From: Bradysia coprophila | Lineage: Eukaryota; Arthropoda; Insecta; Diptera; Sciaridae | NCBI RefSeq assembly: GCF_014529535.1 | Contig: NW_023503307.1 | Coordinates: forward strand, 1,233,739 to 1,297,738 | Length of the DNA stretch: 64,000 nt | Direction of reading: 5' to 3' | Part shown: in pieces, positions 36,781 through 49,691 of the stretch | How positions within the stretch are numbered: position 1 is the first letter of the stretch | How the letters are laid out: every line of letters starts with the position of its first letter | Program-made: the position numbers and the translations under genes | Notes under the pieces: generated by a model | The model's input: only the letters and a program-made list of their open reading frames with translations | Told to the model about the DNA's origin: nothing | Database searches by the model: none

Positions 36781-39653
36781 ATTTGTAAGTCTCTAGAGAC
36801 TCTAGTAAAATCTATAAATGAGAGAACACTGATCGGATCGCTTATTTTGCCATCGTTGCCGATACAAGATGGCTAGCCGGTTCGAATTGATTACTAATTT
36901 TGTGAGGTACTACTTTAATCAATAGCGTTTTTTTTGTATCTCTAATAGCTCAATAGCTATAATTTTTGATTTTGCATGAAGCCGATCACTAACACCATTA
37001 AAAGATGATTTATTAATTTCTAATTGTCTGCTGAATACACTTAAGCTTTGCATCATCATCAACAGCCCAAACCGAGGCGTAATCCGGCTAAACGGAAAAT
37101 CTATCGGCTCTCCACTCTGCTTTAATCACGGCAATTGTGTCATCACTTCTATCATTGTGGCCGTAAATGGTAGCTACTGTCTACTCTATCGAATGCTGGA
37201 CTTAGCCTAGCTGGACCCTTCGGCGCAACACCACCTATTTCAGAAACATGTTTCGTAATTTTTCCAAAAACTGTTTTTTTAATTATTTACCGAAGTTTTT
37301 CAGAAGCGTTGGTCTCATTTCGGTACGGACATTGTGGCCGTAAATGTTAGCTACTATCATTGATAATATAGAATTTTAGATAAGCTAAACCTAAATCGAC
37401 AGAAAAGCAGTCAAAATATTTATATTTTATTATTGTGAATTAGAAAGCATAAAAACGTATTTATGGTTTGTGTCTCGAATAAAACATCGAACGTATAACG
37501 TATAAAACATCGATAAAAGCTCATGAGTTTCGTGAGTAGAAAGGTAACAAATTAATAAAAATGTGAAATAGTATTTTGTGTACCGCGTCGCGCAATGTTG
37601 ATTGTTTCGGCACGGAATATCGAGTGGATAAATAAATGCGTGTGCAACGACGCGACTTTTTTCCACTATTAATGACATATTCCTCTCAATATAAAAATTG
37701 AGTCAATGGAAATGAAAAAAGTGTTTATTTTGTTCTCGCTCTCTTGAGTGAAAGCGGGACAAAATTTGTTCGCTGAACTGTCAGTTCAGTTTTTCTTTGG
37801 ATTTTTTTTTGTGTCCGAAAAATGCAAACATCAGAAACACTGTCGGGGAAGAATAGGACATTGCAATTCGAGCTACCACGTTGATGGAATTTCCTATTTT
37901 GTCTGCTTGATAAACGAAAAACTATTACAGATTCTTCGGTAAACTATGTTTTACTCATAAGTGCATCTACTTCTCACATTTACGAAACTGCTTGTACAAA
38001 AGCTCTTTACAGTGGAGCCATCTTTGTATATCTGATTGATTCTTGTCAATTTCTGAAAATACAAAATTTATGAATGGGGTTTTTAGAATTTTTAACTAAC
38101 GTACGGTTGTGCATTCAAAAATCATTTTTCTGTTAAATTTTGCTGAGTTTCAATCAGAGTTTTGTTAAACATGATTGCGATAATATCAAAAACTCAGTCG
38201 ATACTAAATATTTTACCAATAATTTGCGCGAAAGGTGTCCTGTGACCCATAATAACGGTAATCTGAGATGTCCTTAATTTTTTGTTTCTTCGTTGTAACA
38301 ATATTTTTTGCTGGCTTTATGATTTTTTTTTGTTGAAATGGTACAAAGCCACAGGTCAAAACAATAAATACATAATCTGTCTGTGTGTGTGCTAGGAAGC
38401 GGGTCGATTGAATGAGAATTTATTTGTTCTTGAAAGAAAGTAAAATTGTTTGGAATCAACAAAGAAAATGTCGGTGTTGATTTATTGTTGTAAATATGTT
38501 TCCCTTTTGGGAGTTAAAACCAGATCAAAATTAAGCAATTAAAATTGTCAAATGCATTATTGATGTATCGTTTCGAGTATCTAGATTCTGGGGTTTTTTA
38601 TGTTTGCATTTTTTCTCATTTTCTCTTCTCGATACGATTCGACAGTTCATAAAATATGTTATACGAGGCCGATGAAGATAAGATTGACTGTTTATTGCTA
38701 CAAACTAGTCAACCCAACTGTGGGTAATATTTTAGTCGATACTTTGACGAAGCGAATCGAAAAATTTATTTTAGTTTTTCAGATTTCACAATTTAGTTTT
38801 AATGTATTAATGAACATAGAAACGACAATAGAATAGTTTTGGTAAAAGATGAAGTAGAATCGACTTGGGGCTAGTTGGGGATAATCAAAAACCGAAAACT
38901 TATAGAGTTCTTTTCAGATATAGCTTCCATGTATCTGGAAAGAACTCGATAAGGAAAGTGTGGATGTTTTCGATGTTTGAACCTCTCCAACTAGCAACAC
39001 AAGCGTCAGGTTTTTTTTTGGCTTCTAAGGACTAATATACCTTTCAGGACACATATAAAAAGTCCCTTTTTTGGTAGGTACGTTTTCAACAGAATTCCTC
39101 TTGATCATCATCCTGGCTTAGTTTGAAGTTTTCTCAATCCACTTCTAAATTTCTGACAAAACAATAAAAGGAAAATGGTAAAAGGTCAAGATCAGGAAAC
39201 CGTTTTCAACTTGATCGCCCGTCTCACATATATGACCGACTTATTTTGTTTCCATTTTCATTTCGGAATGAAATGCAATCAATGTTTGAAAATAAATTTA
39301 CGTTCGTTGCATTTTAATGTTGAATATTTTTACAACGACATGACGTCATCATCATCGATAGATAATAATTCCTTTTCTAAAACTACCAGCAGCTAGTTTT
39401 TTTATTATTTTTTTTCATTGTTTCCCATTTAAGTGTAGTTTGGGTTGTTTGCTACAAACAACTATTTTGACTACTTTTACATTTAGATTTGTCACTCAAA
39501 GAAATTAACCCGACGAAAATGTATTGAAGTAGTTTCAAAATTTGTTGCAATTTTTTTTTTAAATCTATTTTGCAAATATATTTTGCAACTACTTCAAGGG
39601 AATGAAATTCCATTTTCTCTTCAGTTGTAGGTATTATTGACAAAATGTAACTA
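36781..39653. other. AT-rich intergenic DNA with one short direct repeat
   Basis: CATTGTGGCCGTAAATG followed by KTAGCTACT occurs at about 37152 and 37328 in the same orientation. Otherwise I see no exon or RNA gene; open frames at 37430-37678, 38600-38836 and 39175-39396 look like chance. Confidence 0.4.
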
Positions 39654-39787
39654 CACTGGGCCTCGATTCTCATGCGTTCGTAACTCCAAATATTCGTAAC
39701 TTGACAGTTGCATGTGTACGATCCCATAGAAACTGTAAAAGTTACGAATTCTTAAAGCTACGAACGTGTGAGAATTGAGGCACGGTG
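39654..39787. mobile_element. 134-bp palindromic mini-element
   Basis: The ends are CACTGGGCCTCGATTCTC and, inverted, CACCGTGCCTCAATTCTC. The arms pair over about 50-55 bp including CGTTCGTA and ATTCGTAACTT. This is typical of a very short MITE or solo hairpin element. No clear target-site duplication could be read. Confidence 0.65.
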
Positions 39788-39987
39788 AAAATAAAAGTCG
39801 CAAAATTTTGAAAAACATACACACGGGCCAAATCTATTGTCTTTTGACAGGTTTTTCGAACTTTTGACTCTCTTATTTTACCCGGGTAATCTCTAACCAA
39901 ATTTTAGGGTATTTTTACATCTTCCAAACTCACCATTGCGAAACTTCGTCGGACGTTTCTGTTCCAAGATATCGCCTATTGAAAATA

Positions 39988-40212
39988 GTATTTTTTTTTT
40001 TTTTTTTTATTAAGGGTAGTGTTGTTCTGCTCATTTCTGTGCAGAACGCGCACGGAGGCCTCCGTTGGGCCTATTGTGCTCACTATTTTTTGGTTAGACA
40101 TTTGCAGTTTTTTGGGATCATCCAAGGTAGCTAAGTAGTTTGGAATTTCCTCCGGTTGCAAAGATCTGTTTCTCCAGGCCGCACCTGAGAAAGCATTCGG
40201 TTTTGTCAACAT
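39988..40212 (-). repeat. Retroelement-like remnant with A tail, second piece at 61.7 kb
   Basis: On the minus strand a frame (NRSLQPEEIPNYLATLDDPK, then TIGPTEASVRV) runs into an A tract of 18-19 nt, like a retroposed copy. The part CACGGAGGCCTCCGTTGGGC (40051-40070, plus strand) recurs at 61689-61718 as CACGGGGGTCTCCGCTTGGC with flanking GCAGAAC/GTAGAAC also shared. A repeat family, probably a LINE or SINE 3' end, explains both better than a host gene. I do not recognise the peptide. Confidence 0.5.
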
Positions 40213-40979
40213 ATTTTTTCATATTATTAGTAATGAAAGCGTGACAATAAAAACGAAGTCATTGTGTTCCCGAACACTAAAAACAACAATGACACATACA
40301 TACATACACACAGCATAAATGTAATTTAAGCTGCATTGTTTTTCATGTAGAAGAGACAAATAAATGAATGTCCAAATCTGTAAAACAAAAGAAAAGTTCA
40401 CATTCGAACCGAAAGCCCAAAGGCCAAAAAGTTCCTAGGAACATTAAAGTCGGACTTTATGAGAGACCAACCATTACGCCTTCCGGCAAAAGTTCTTTCG
40501 AACCAATTGCATCACTCATCGCATTATGATGGCATTTAGCGATCCAATTCGAAACACTGATTTTTACTCACTCGAAGCACATGTACGCAAACAATTAAAA
40601 TATTACAAAGGTCACACACAAAAGACCAAATTCATACACAATTGTATAGCGAGTTGAAAAATGAAAAGAAATAAATTTTGATTTTGTCAAAAATCTATAA
40701 AATTGCAAGGTGGAATCACTGTTCACTATTAATCACGGATGTAAAATTATTAAAATTAAGAAAATTGTCACAGAATAAATGAAGTTGCACAAGAAATAAT
40801 TTGTTTATGAGAGCTGTGATGAAACACGTCCGCTCTCCATGACGCCTTTTACTATTGTTTGAAAATAGTAACAGTTCAGATCGTTTAAGGATGATAATTT
40901 TTTTCCTTTACTGGGGAGGGAAAATGGACTTTCGGTCCCCAGTGAAAAGTCTTTCCTTCCTTCGTAAAGGAAAACGTCA
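40213..40979. other. AT-rich intergenic DNA, nothing seen
   Basis: It contains short ACAT/ACAC simple repeats near 40293-40312 and no exon or RNA gene that I can support. Confidence 0.4.
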
Positions 40980-41100
40980 TACTACACTCGGGAAATAATT
41001 TGATATTTCGTATCACGATGAGTAAAAGTACCTCGGGCTAAAGCCCTCAGATGCTTTTACTCATCTGAATCCGAAATATCAAATTCCTTCCCTTGTATAG
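40980..41100. mobile_element. Fold-back element with 57-bp arms
   Basis: Arms 40982-41038 and 41042-41099 are imperfect inverse copies containing AATTTGATATTTC and GATGAGTAAAAG, joined at CCTCGGGCTAAAGCCCTCAG. A related half-copy (TACTTTTACTCATCTGGATA) lies near 61810. Confidence 0.65.
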
Positions 41101-41772
41101 TAATTACCAAACTTCTTAGAATTAGTCAATCTACCGATCCCAATATAAGTCAGAACTCGCCGCCGTGGGAGCCGGGTAAAGTTCTTCTCCATCGATCATC
41201 AATACTATGAAAAAACTATAGACAGTCCTATTTTAATGTCGTTTCCAAATCTATTAGGGATACGTAGGAAGGGTAGCTGTTGATTTTTACAAGTACCTTT
41301 ACAAATCAATAAACCAATTCTTACAAAGTTGTGCGAACTCACTTGTAAAAAACAGCAGAACAATATGTAGTGTTGTGTGATCTTTCCAAACAATCCGTTG
41401 AGTTGTGCTTTAACGACTAACTTTACAACCCACTTTATGGCAAAAGACGGAACTAAAAAACTGATACGGTATATTGCGTAACGTTGCGCAGGCAACTGAA
41501 GATAGTTCCCCTTATTTTGTAAAAAGGAAAAATGAAGTACTGTTCTAACTTCGACCAATTATACTTTTTTTTTAATTCTTGTTAAGTGAGGTATGAGTTC
41601 CATAGATTATTACAGATGCGTAAAATTATCCAAGAATTTCTTTTTTATTAAAATAAGATGAAGAATATACAATACAATAATTTACAGTGTGCACTAATTA
41701 TATTCGAAGTTGATAAGATCAATAAAAATTAATTATAAAATCGGCAGCCAAAATGAAGTTTTCAAAATTTTC

Positions 41773-41778
41773 TTTATT
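41773..41778 (-). terminator. Candidate polyadenylation signal of Osiris A
   Basis: AATAAA on the minus strand, about 185 nt after the stop codon of Osiris A. A further AATAAA lies at 41649-41644. Either would be reasonable. Confidence 0.4.
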
Positions 41779-41960
41779 ACTAACAAATTGGATAGATCGA
41801 AAATGTATATGCCTGTAATGACGTATTTCGTTACGAATGGAAACCAAAAAATGATCAAATTTGCTAGAACTTCTAGCCTAGCCTAGAAGAAGATCAAGTC
41901 GACGAATAAATAATAAATAAATTAAACAATTCCAATTACAATTCAAAACGATAACAATCT

Positions 41961-42917
41961 TCAAACTGAATATGTTGAATGTAATGAGCTAGATGCACCA
42001 GACGAACCGGATGAGGACGAACTGCCTCCCAACGAACTAGATCCGGACGACGAACTGCTCGGATAGTACGAACTGTACGCTAGCGATTGGGATGATGAGG
42101 ACGAAGCAGATGGTTCCCATACTCGCGAATATGGACCACCAGCACTGCTCGGTTCCCAGCTACTCGGATCATAAGACGATGCGGTGGTAGATGGAGAATA
42201 AGCGGTCATTGGGTCGGGTGTCATAGGCATCATTGACATGGCAGTTTTTTTGCTGAACAATTGATAGGCCACAAATCCAAGTACGATGCCAATAGCCAAT
42301 TTTGATAAGATTAACGCTTTCATTGCTTTCAATCCAATTAGGGCGACGAAAATGGGCATCAAAGCCTTCATTTTCAGTTTAAGCAGCAAGAGCACAGGCA
42401 ACAGAAGTTTCTTTTTCAATAAATCTCCGCGTGCTGGAAAATGGATATTCACATTGAGCGAATTCATGGGCAAAATCATTATAATCTTTTCAAAACAAAA
42501 AATCGTCTAACCTTCTTCGGCCACTTCATTCGGTAAATCGATATCAATACCACGATCGGAGCGAAAAGTTAACGCGGCATTGTCGAAAAACGTTTCCGGT
42601 AATTGCACTCTGAACTCTCTGGTGTTTAACAAGCGAGAGACACGGTCATAGATTTTCTCATCAGTGTCGGCTTTACCAAACGATCGTCCGTATGGTTCGT
42701 CGATATTCAACTGTGTATCCAAATATGTTAACACTTTTCCTTTTAAGCACGGCATCATTTCGCTATCGAAACACTCATTTACAATCGAAGATACGAGCTC
42801 ATCTCCACTATTTAATCTAGGCGTTTCGATCACAAAATTACTATTTACTGTTGCACCGTTCACTGCCATCACTGCCATGGCACAACTAAAAAGCACAACA
42901 TAACAAGACATCGTCAT
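41961..42917 (-). CDS. Osiris family protein A (2 exons, 292 aa)
   Basis: Exons 42917-42512 and 42433-41961, joined across a 78-nt intron (donor GAAG|GTTAGA, acceptor TTTCCAG|CACGC), give 292 residues. Features in order: signal peptide about 1-22 (hydrophobic, ending VNGA); Cys pair C49 and C57 ([10 protein letters not shown]); a polar region; basic KKK then a long hydrophobic stretch about 145-195 ([34 protein letters not shown]), the DUF1676 core; a C-terminal tail of Ser, Tyr and Gly with SQSLAY at 250-255, the Osiris AQxLAY motif with Ser for Ala. Osiris proteins are insect-specific secretory/endosomal membrane-associated proteins linked to cuticle and tracheal differentiation. The tail from 246 is extremely Ser-rich. 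A second ATG two codons downstream is an alternative start. I cannot assign an Osiris number. Confidence 0.92.
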
Positions 42918-43046
42918 TAACTTTTCTATCGTCCCTCGGAATGATTCGAATTAATTTTTTTGTTTCTTTTTTGATTCAATTAATTGAAACACACAAACTG
43001 TTGAAAAGACAATGCACTAATGACAAATAATTTAAATTTCCCCATT

Positions 43047-43054
43047 ATTTTATA
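43047..43054 (-). promoter_or_regulatory. Candidate TATA box of Osiris A
   Basis: TATAAAAT on the minus strand; about 31 bp downstream lies GTCATTAG (near 43023), a plausible initiator. This gives a 5' leader of about 105 nt before the ATG at 42917. The spacing matches that of the other two Osiris promoters. Confidence 0.6.
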
Positions 43055-43831
43055 CTGCCGCTCCCAAAAAAAGACGATTCGATATTAGGATCAGAAAACT
43101 GTACGAAGTGTACGTATTGGTGATAATTTCGTTGAACAAAAACAGAAAAAAAAACCTAAAGAAACACAACAAAATTCTTCAATTTCGATTGAACAATTTT
43201 TTTCTTTATGAATAGAAATTCAATTAGTATGCAATCCGCGCACTTAAATTTGATATACCTGACGCGATTTTAGCGAGCATACAATTTTTGTTTTACCTTA
43301 ATCATAATTGTGGAGTAAAACTTGGAACATTAATATTTTGAATGCATGGCTTTATTGAATAATGATTCGGAGTTTACGGAACAGTATTCGGTACAGAGAC
43401 CAACTTATATGCAAAGTATTTGTCCATAGTTATGCTTTCGACTTGCCCTATAAATATAGTTAATTATTTATGTTTTTATGTTACATGTCCAAATAGTGGC
43501 AACGAGTCGTAGGAATTTTTTTTCTCGCCAAGTTGTAGGTCTTCAGTATTTCCTGCATCGAAGCGACATATTTGTAAGTTTTTTGCGGTATTTAAAAAGT
43601 GAAGCAAACTACTTAATTGAGGTCTTACAAGTTAAATTTTAATGGGACTGAATCCCTCGGATAATTTTACTCATCTTGTAAAGGAGTTATTTCTCAATCA
43701 TTAATTAATTCAAATAATGCTTGAAGATCTCTTACTACTTAATTTTGAGATAATGCCTTTATCAGGATACAAGATACCCAATTACCACCCTACTACCTAA
43801 GTTATTTAGTTTCCTATTTAAGGATACTAAG
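43055..43831. other. AT-rich intergenic DNA upstream of Osiris A
   Basis: No exon is visible. Regulatory sites of Osiris A would be expected here, but no cluster stands out. Confidence 0.4.
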
Positions 43832-46178
43832 ACCAGTGTAGTGGAGGTCCAAACCGATTTTAATGTGCATTTAATGATAAAGGTGTGAAAATTGCACCAT
43901 CGGTAAAGATTGAAATTCTGAGCATTTTTGGATAGGGACCCCAAAATTTCCGGCCCAGGTGCTCCCCTGACCCCCCTTCAAAGTTTTCGATGTAGAGGTA
44001 ACTTTGATGAATTTCTGTGAAGCGATTTTTGAAGCCACATATGCCATATGGGGCTCAAATGAAAGCTGAAGGCCCAAAGTTTTTTTTAGTGGAAAAAAAT
44101 TTCACAAATTTTCCGTTCTTTCCACAGTTTTTCCGATTTTCCGAAAAATTGAAATTTTGATTTTAAGGTTAAAATTAAAAGATTTTTAAAATTTGTTCTG
44201 AAAGTTATTTTTTTTCTTTATATTATTGTTTACTATCAGAATTCCAGACTTTTTCCCATACAAACCATATTTCGATTTTCGCACATGGAGAAACCATGTT
44301 CAATTTTCATCAAAAATTTGAACCCTTTTGCATGGCATTTTTTTTCGCCAAAATTTTTTTTTTCGATTTTTAATCTAATATTAGGTGGGTTTGCTTAGAA
44401 TGATCTAAAAACAAAATAAAACCACTTTTTCGATTTAAAAAAAAATGTTTGGACCTCGAAATCTGCTAAAATACGCAATTTCCCACAGTTGGCGAACTTT
44501 GGCCAGCACTACAACACCTATAATGGACTCAGACATCAAAAGTGTACTTATATCGCAAAGCTGTGGCCCTCAGCTTTCAAATGATACCAAACACTCCACC
44601 TTTTGATAAAAAATGTAAGACCTATGATGTGAGATATGTGGTCCGACCCTATTTCAAGCAAATTTCGAAATATTTGGGAGGTAAGTGAAAAAGGCAAGAC
44701 AAAGCCAATTATGACTATTTCAATGGAAGATGTAAATATCGTCAAATGATTTCCATCAAAAATGTTCCCTTCCCACTTATTTCCGTTCCTCCCAGGAGGA
44801 GCTACAACTAATTTTCAACCATTAGGTCTGGAATGGGAAAAAATTGATTCCTTTCTACATCATTATTGCGTCTGGAGCACCTCTTCCGACTAATTTACAC
44901 AATTTCAATGTGGAATGGCAATTCCTTGAAAGTAACTAGGTTCAGGACTTCTCACCCAGACGGTTCACCACTCAGAATGCTTACATTTTACTAAAAATTC
45001 CTTTGAAAAGTCGTGAAATGTAAGCATTCTGAGTGGTGAACCGTCTGGGTGAGAAGTCCTGAACCTAGTTACTTTCAAGAAATTGCCATTCCACATTGAA
45101 ATTGTGTAAATTAGTCGGAAGAGGTGCTCCAGACGCAATAATGATGTAGAAAGGAATCAATTTTTTCCCATTCCAGACCTAATGGTTGAAAATTAGTTGT
45201 AGCTCCTCCTGGGAGGAACGGAAATAAGTGGGAAGGGAACATTTTTGATGGAAATCATTTGACGATATTTACATCTTCCATTGAAATAGTCATAATTGGC
45301 TTTGTCTTGCCTTTTTCACTTACCTCCCAAATATTTCGAAATTTGCTTGAAATAGGGTCGGACCACATATCTCACATCATAGGTCTTACATTTTTTATCA
45401 AAAGGTGGAGTGTTTGGTATCATTTGAAAGCTGAGGGCCACAGCTTTGCGATATAAGTACACTTTTGATGTCTGAGTCCATTATAGGTGTTGTAGTGCTG
45501 GCCAAAGTTCGCCAACTGTGGGAAATTTGCGTATCTTAGCAGATTTCGAGGTCTAAACATTTTTTTTAAATCGAAAAAGTGGTTTTATTTTGTTTTTAGA
45601 TCATTCTAAGCATAACCACCTAATATCAGATTAAAAATCGAAAAAAAAAAAATTGGCGGAAAAAAATTGCCATGCAAAAGGGTCTAAATTTTTGATGAAA
45701 ATTGAACATGGTTGCTCTATGTGCGAAAATCGAAATATGGTTTGTATGGGAAAAAGTCTGGAATTTTAATAGTAAACAATAATATCAAGAAAAAAAAATA
45801 ACTTTTAGAACAAATTTTAAAAATCTTTTAACTTTAACCTTAAAATCAAAATTTCAATTTTTCGGAAAATCGGAAAAACTGTGGAAAGAACGGAAAATTT
45901 GTGAAATTTTTTTCCACTAAAAAAATTTTTGGGCCTTCAGCTTTCATTTGAGCCCCATATGGCATATGTGGCTTCAAAAATCGCTTCACAGAAATTCATC
46001 AAAGTTACCTCTACATCGAAAACTTTGAAGGGGGGTCAGGGGAGCACCTGGGCCGGAAATTTTGGGGTCCCTATCCACAAATGCTCATAATTTCAATCTT
46101 TACCGATGGTGCAATTTTCACACCTTTATCATCAAATGCACATTAAAATGACCTTTTGTATGAAGATGGACCTCCACT
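43832..46178. mobile_element. 2.35-kb near-perfect palindrome (long fold-back element)
   Basis: The left arm (about 43832-44990) is the reverse complement of the right arm (about 45010-46178). They meet at GAATGCTTACATTT (44977-) and AAATGTAAGCATTC with a spacer of about 30 nt. Both arms start with TAGTGGAGGTCC. Identical open frames on opposite strands (44548-44745 minus, 45259-45456 plus) come from this symmetry. Only scattered differences separate the arms, so the element is young or homogenised by gene conversion. No transposase is present. Confidence 0.9.
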
Positions 46179-46419
46179 AGTGTCTCATTTTCAGAACTTA
46201 TTGATTTTAATTCAACTCAACCGGAAACTGAAAATTTGGTAATACCGTTTCGTTTTCATGCCTTTTTGACTTGCCTGACATTTATACAACAAAAAGAAAT
46301 ATTTTTGTACTTGGTACATTTTGCGAGAATTTAAAATTTCACGGAAAAATGGATGAATTTAAGATGTTATATAAAGGTCAGACAAGTCTATAATAATCGT
46401 TCTTCGTTAATTTCTGCCC

Positions 46420-47395
46420 TAGTGTAGTTAATAAGGACCAAAATATTTACAGATCGGGTAGAGACAAACCAATGATTGGATATTGTTTGGGATGTAAAAA
46501 AAATGAGGTTTTGGAAGGGTAGCCCAAAAATCCCCTCCATACTTCCCCCCTTTCAGCCCTTCAAACTTCAAATGCAGAGGCTTCTTGTATGAATTATTGT
46601 GAAGCGACGAATGAGCGTACAACATTGAGTGGATACTCAAATGAAAGCTAAAAGATCAAAGTTTTTTTCTCTACAAAAAAATTTCCAGAATTTTCCGATT
46701 TCCTAGCAGTTTGCATTTTTTAGTCAGCTCTCACATATTTCAAAATTTGCAAGAAATGGGGTCCCACCACATATTTCACATGCTAAGTCATAATTTTTTT
46801 AAATTTAATATGGAGTGTTTGGTATCGTTTGAAAGCTGAGAGTCGTAGCATTGTGATAGGGGTAATCTTATGGTGTCTGAGTCGATTTTGCTGTTTGTAG
46901 TGTTCGACAAAGTTCGCCGAGGGTGGAAAATTTCAATATTTTAGCCGAATTCGAGACCGGAATCATTTTTGAAAATCTAAAAACTTGTTTTCTTTTGTTT
47001 TTGAGGCACTCTGAGCCTACCCAACAACTATCACACCTGTATAAAAAAAATAAAAAGTGACGAAAAAAATTTGCCATACAAAAAGGGTACCAATTTTTGA
47101 TGCAAATTTACGATAACTGCTTCAATTGCGGAACATCAAAATACTTTTTGTTTGTAAAAAGTTTGGTAATGGGATGCTAAACGATAATAGCGAAGAAAAA
47201 AATATTGTTGTGAACTAATTTCAAAAAATATTTAACTTTAACCTCAAATTTAAAACTTCGTTTTTAAGAAAAGTTGGAAAAACTGCAAGGAAATCGGAAA
47301 ATTCTGGAATTTTTTTTGTAGAGAAAAAAACTTTGATCTTTTAGCTTTCATTTGAGTACCCATTCAATGTTGTACGCTCATTCGTCACTACGAAA
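46420..47395. mobile_element. Diverged sibling of the adjacent palindrome, also inverted
   Basis: Starting TAGTGTAGTTAATAAGGACC near 46421, this block shares the order of motifs of the neighbouring palindrome (GGACCAAA, CCCCCCTTTCAGCCCTTCAA, AATGAAAGCTAAAAG, TTTCCGA, GAGTCGATT) at clearly lower identity. It is itself an inverted repeat: 46591-46710 pairs with about 47275-47390. It is thus a second, older member of one family of fold-back elements, inserted about 240 bp away in the same region. Confidence 0.75.
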
Positions 47396-49690
47396 CCCTA
47401 TTTTTCGACATTTGATTGCTAGGTAAGGAAGATAAAAAATATCTGAGACTAGTTTCGGTGCCTAGACACCAAGACATAACTAGTCACGGAAGAGTAGCGC
47501 AGATTTCGAGCAGTCGAAGTTCAAAAGAATCTCTCATAACTTTTCGAGGAAACACGTGAAGGGGAGAGTAAGGATCATACTACCAAATTATGAAATAAAA
47601 ACCGAGTCTCTAAATTCAACTAGTGCACCAAAAACACTTGAGTACCGTTCCTAATGTTCCATGAGTTTGCAATTCTTCATTTTACATATCTTTCTTTTCC
47701 ATTCCGGTGTTTCTTGATAAAGTTATACAAAACAAAATGTTAGTGCATGTCTTAAAAATCTCTGTAGATGAAGATGGAGATGACCATTTAGCTTAATATA
47801 CTCGAAATACCTGTCTAGCTTCATGAATTAAAGTACGTGCACGGCTAAGTTTGGCTAGTTAGCCTGAGAAAATAGTTAAAATCAATCGAATGAATGACTG
47901 ACCAATCCAAAATTATTTTAAAAATTTGATCAAACAGCGATTTATGTTTGTCTCAATTGATTTAAATTCTATTTTCTTGACCGTATATCAGGGTCTCGCT
48001 CAAGAAAATCACTCTTAAGTTGTTGTCACCAAAAGTTATATGGAAATGTTCGTTGTTTCCTTGATAACTTGTAGAATCTAAATTGATTTATTCTAAGAGT
48101 AATTATACCTAGGGTATAATTACTCTAAGGATTTATTAGCCAATAAATCCACATTGTGAGATTACGACTTTCACGCGTGGTCACTGTCCTAACAATTCCA
48201 ATTCCAGTTCAATTCCAAAATGTACATTCAATTCTAATTTGCTTGATTTCACAAGTCATAACATCGAAGCAAAAATGCAAATAAAATATTAAGAAATCAA
48301 ATCTGTGCGGCGTCAAGGTCATCCAAGTATTTGTCAGGGCAACAATCCTAAAAATTCAATTTAATTTCCACTCAAAATTCCAATATTTCCACTAAGTTCC
48401 AAAAATCCATCCAAAAAATTATCGGTATTTTCAACCTTCTGTGCCCACTTATATGGATTTATTGGCTTAAATTCGCTGAAATTGGCAATTAATAAAAAAT
48501 AATGTAAAAATTTATAGAGTTACACTCCAGAGATGACATGTTGGCGCTGTCATTGTTAAACATGTCTGGGTGTCCATGTAATTTTTGAGTGCCGATTAGC
48601 ATCAGCGCCACCATGCCACCTCTCGAGTGTAACTCGACCACACAGATTAAGAGATAATATCACAGCAGGTAGAATACATCAACAAATAATCCGATAATAC
48701 AACGCAGGCGTGTGATCCGAGACGGAGCTGATTTTGCATGCTTTTGAAACCTTGGCCAATTTTCTTGTTTTGCCTAGGTATGCAAGCCCACTTTTCGCCA
48801 CTAGTTGCATACAACGTTTTCTGCAACCAGCTGCGAAAAATGAACTTTTGAAATGCATACTGTAAGAACGAAATATGGTATGAACGATCAAGTAGACTTA
48901 TGTACGCTGCAAAAATTGGTTCACTGCGATTATATATCTCAATAGCCGAATGTATAGAGGTGTTGTTCGGTAAGCATTGGGTTTTGGTGTCGGTAGTTCG
49001 AAATTTGGTTAGGGCAGAATTTTTATTTACGCTTAATAGTTCAGATGTTCAGAAGGAGTGGTGAAAAGTAAATCCATTTCACCACTAGTGTCGAAAAGCA
49101 TAAATGAAAGTCCATTTCAAAACTAATGGTTAAAAGTAAAACATGGAAAACCAGAGAACCCACGACCCTTCGATCGCCACCCAAATCACGCATGAAAAAG
49201 TTCAGTTTTCGCAGCGCAGTTGCAGAAAATAGGTTTGTTCTGGATGACTGGTTTTTGGCACTTTCCAAGTCATGAAATACCTCGGAAAAAGTAGGAAATT
49301 TCATTTTCTCGTTCCAACGTTTTTCCCTCAAGGAACAACAAACTATTTCTTTGATATAACATAATCTGAGTGACGTGGTGGGACTGGTGGGCGTAATTTT
49401 TATTTATTTATTTATGAATTGACTTCAAACCAATTTGATCGCTTTCGTATTTTGTTTTTTTTTTTTTTTGGCGGCCATCCTACGAACTAAGTTGGAAAAG
49501 TGGGTTGTTCCAAGAGGAGTTCCATAATCAAAATACCAGGATATTGTACCCTTTATTAACCGATAACAAGATATATATTGATATAGATCGTTAGAAAAAT
49601 TGACGAGATTTGATCATTCAAATTCATGGGAAATGTTGACTGGTTGGAATATATAAAATGCAATCATTGTAATCAACCAATGGTACAAAA
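47396..49690. other. Intergenic DNA with repeat fragments, no gene seen
   Basis: Contains the second copy of the 25.5-kb repeat (about 48770-48870), a fragment in inverse orientation at 49190-49240, and a small AGAGTAATTATACCTAGGGT palindrome near 48096-48127. Open frames at 48679-48891 and 49041-49331 (minus) are repeat-derived. Confidence 0.45.
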
Positions 49691-49691
49691 C

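Noticed and set aside
41205-41558. 117-codon minus-strand frame downstream of Osiris A
   Set aside because: No domain, no signal peptide, no good splice or promoter context; likely chance.
44548-45456. Two identical 65-codon frames on opposite strands
   Set aside because: They are the two arms of the palindrome; the peptide has no known family and starts in an arbitrary place.
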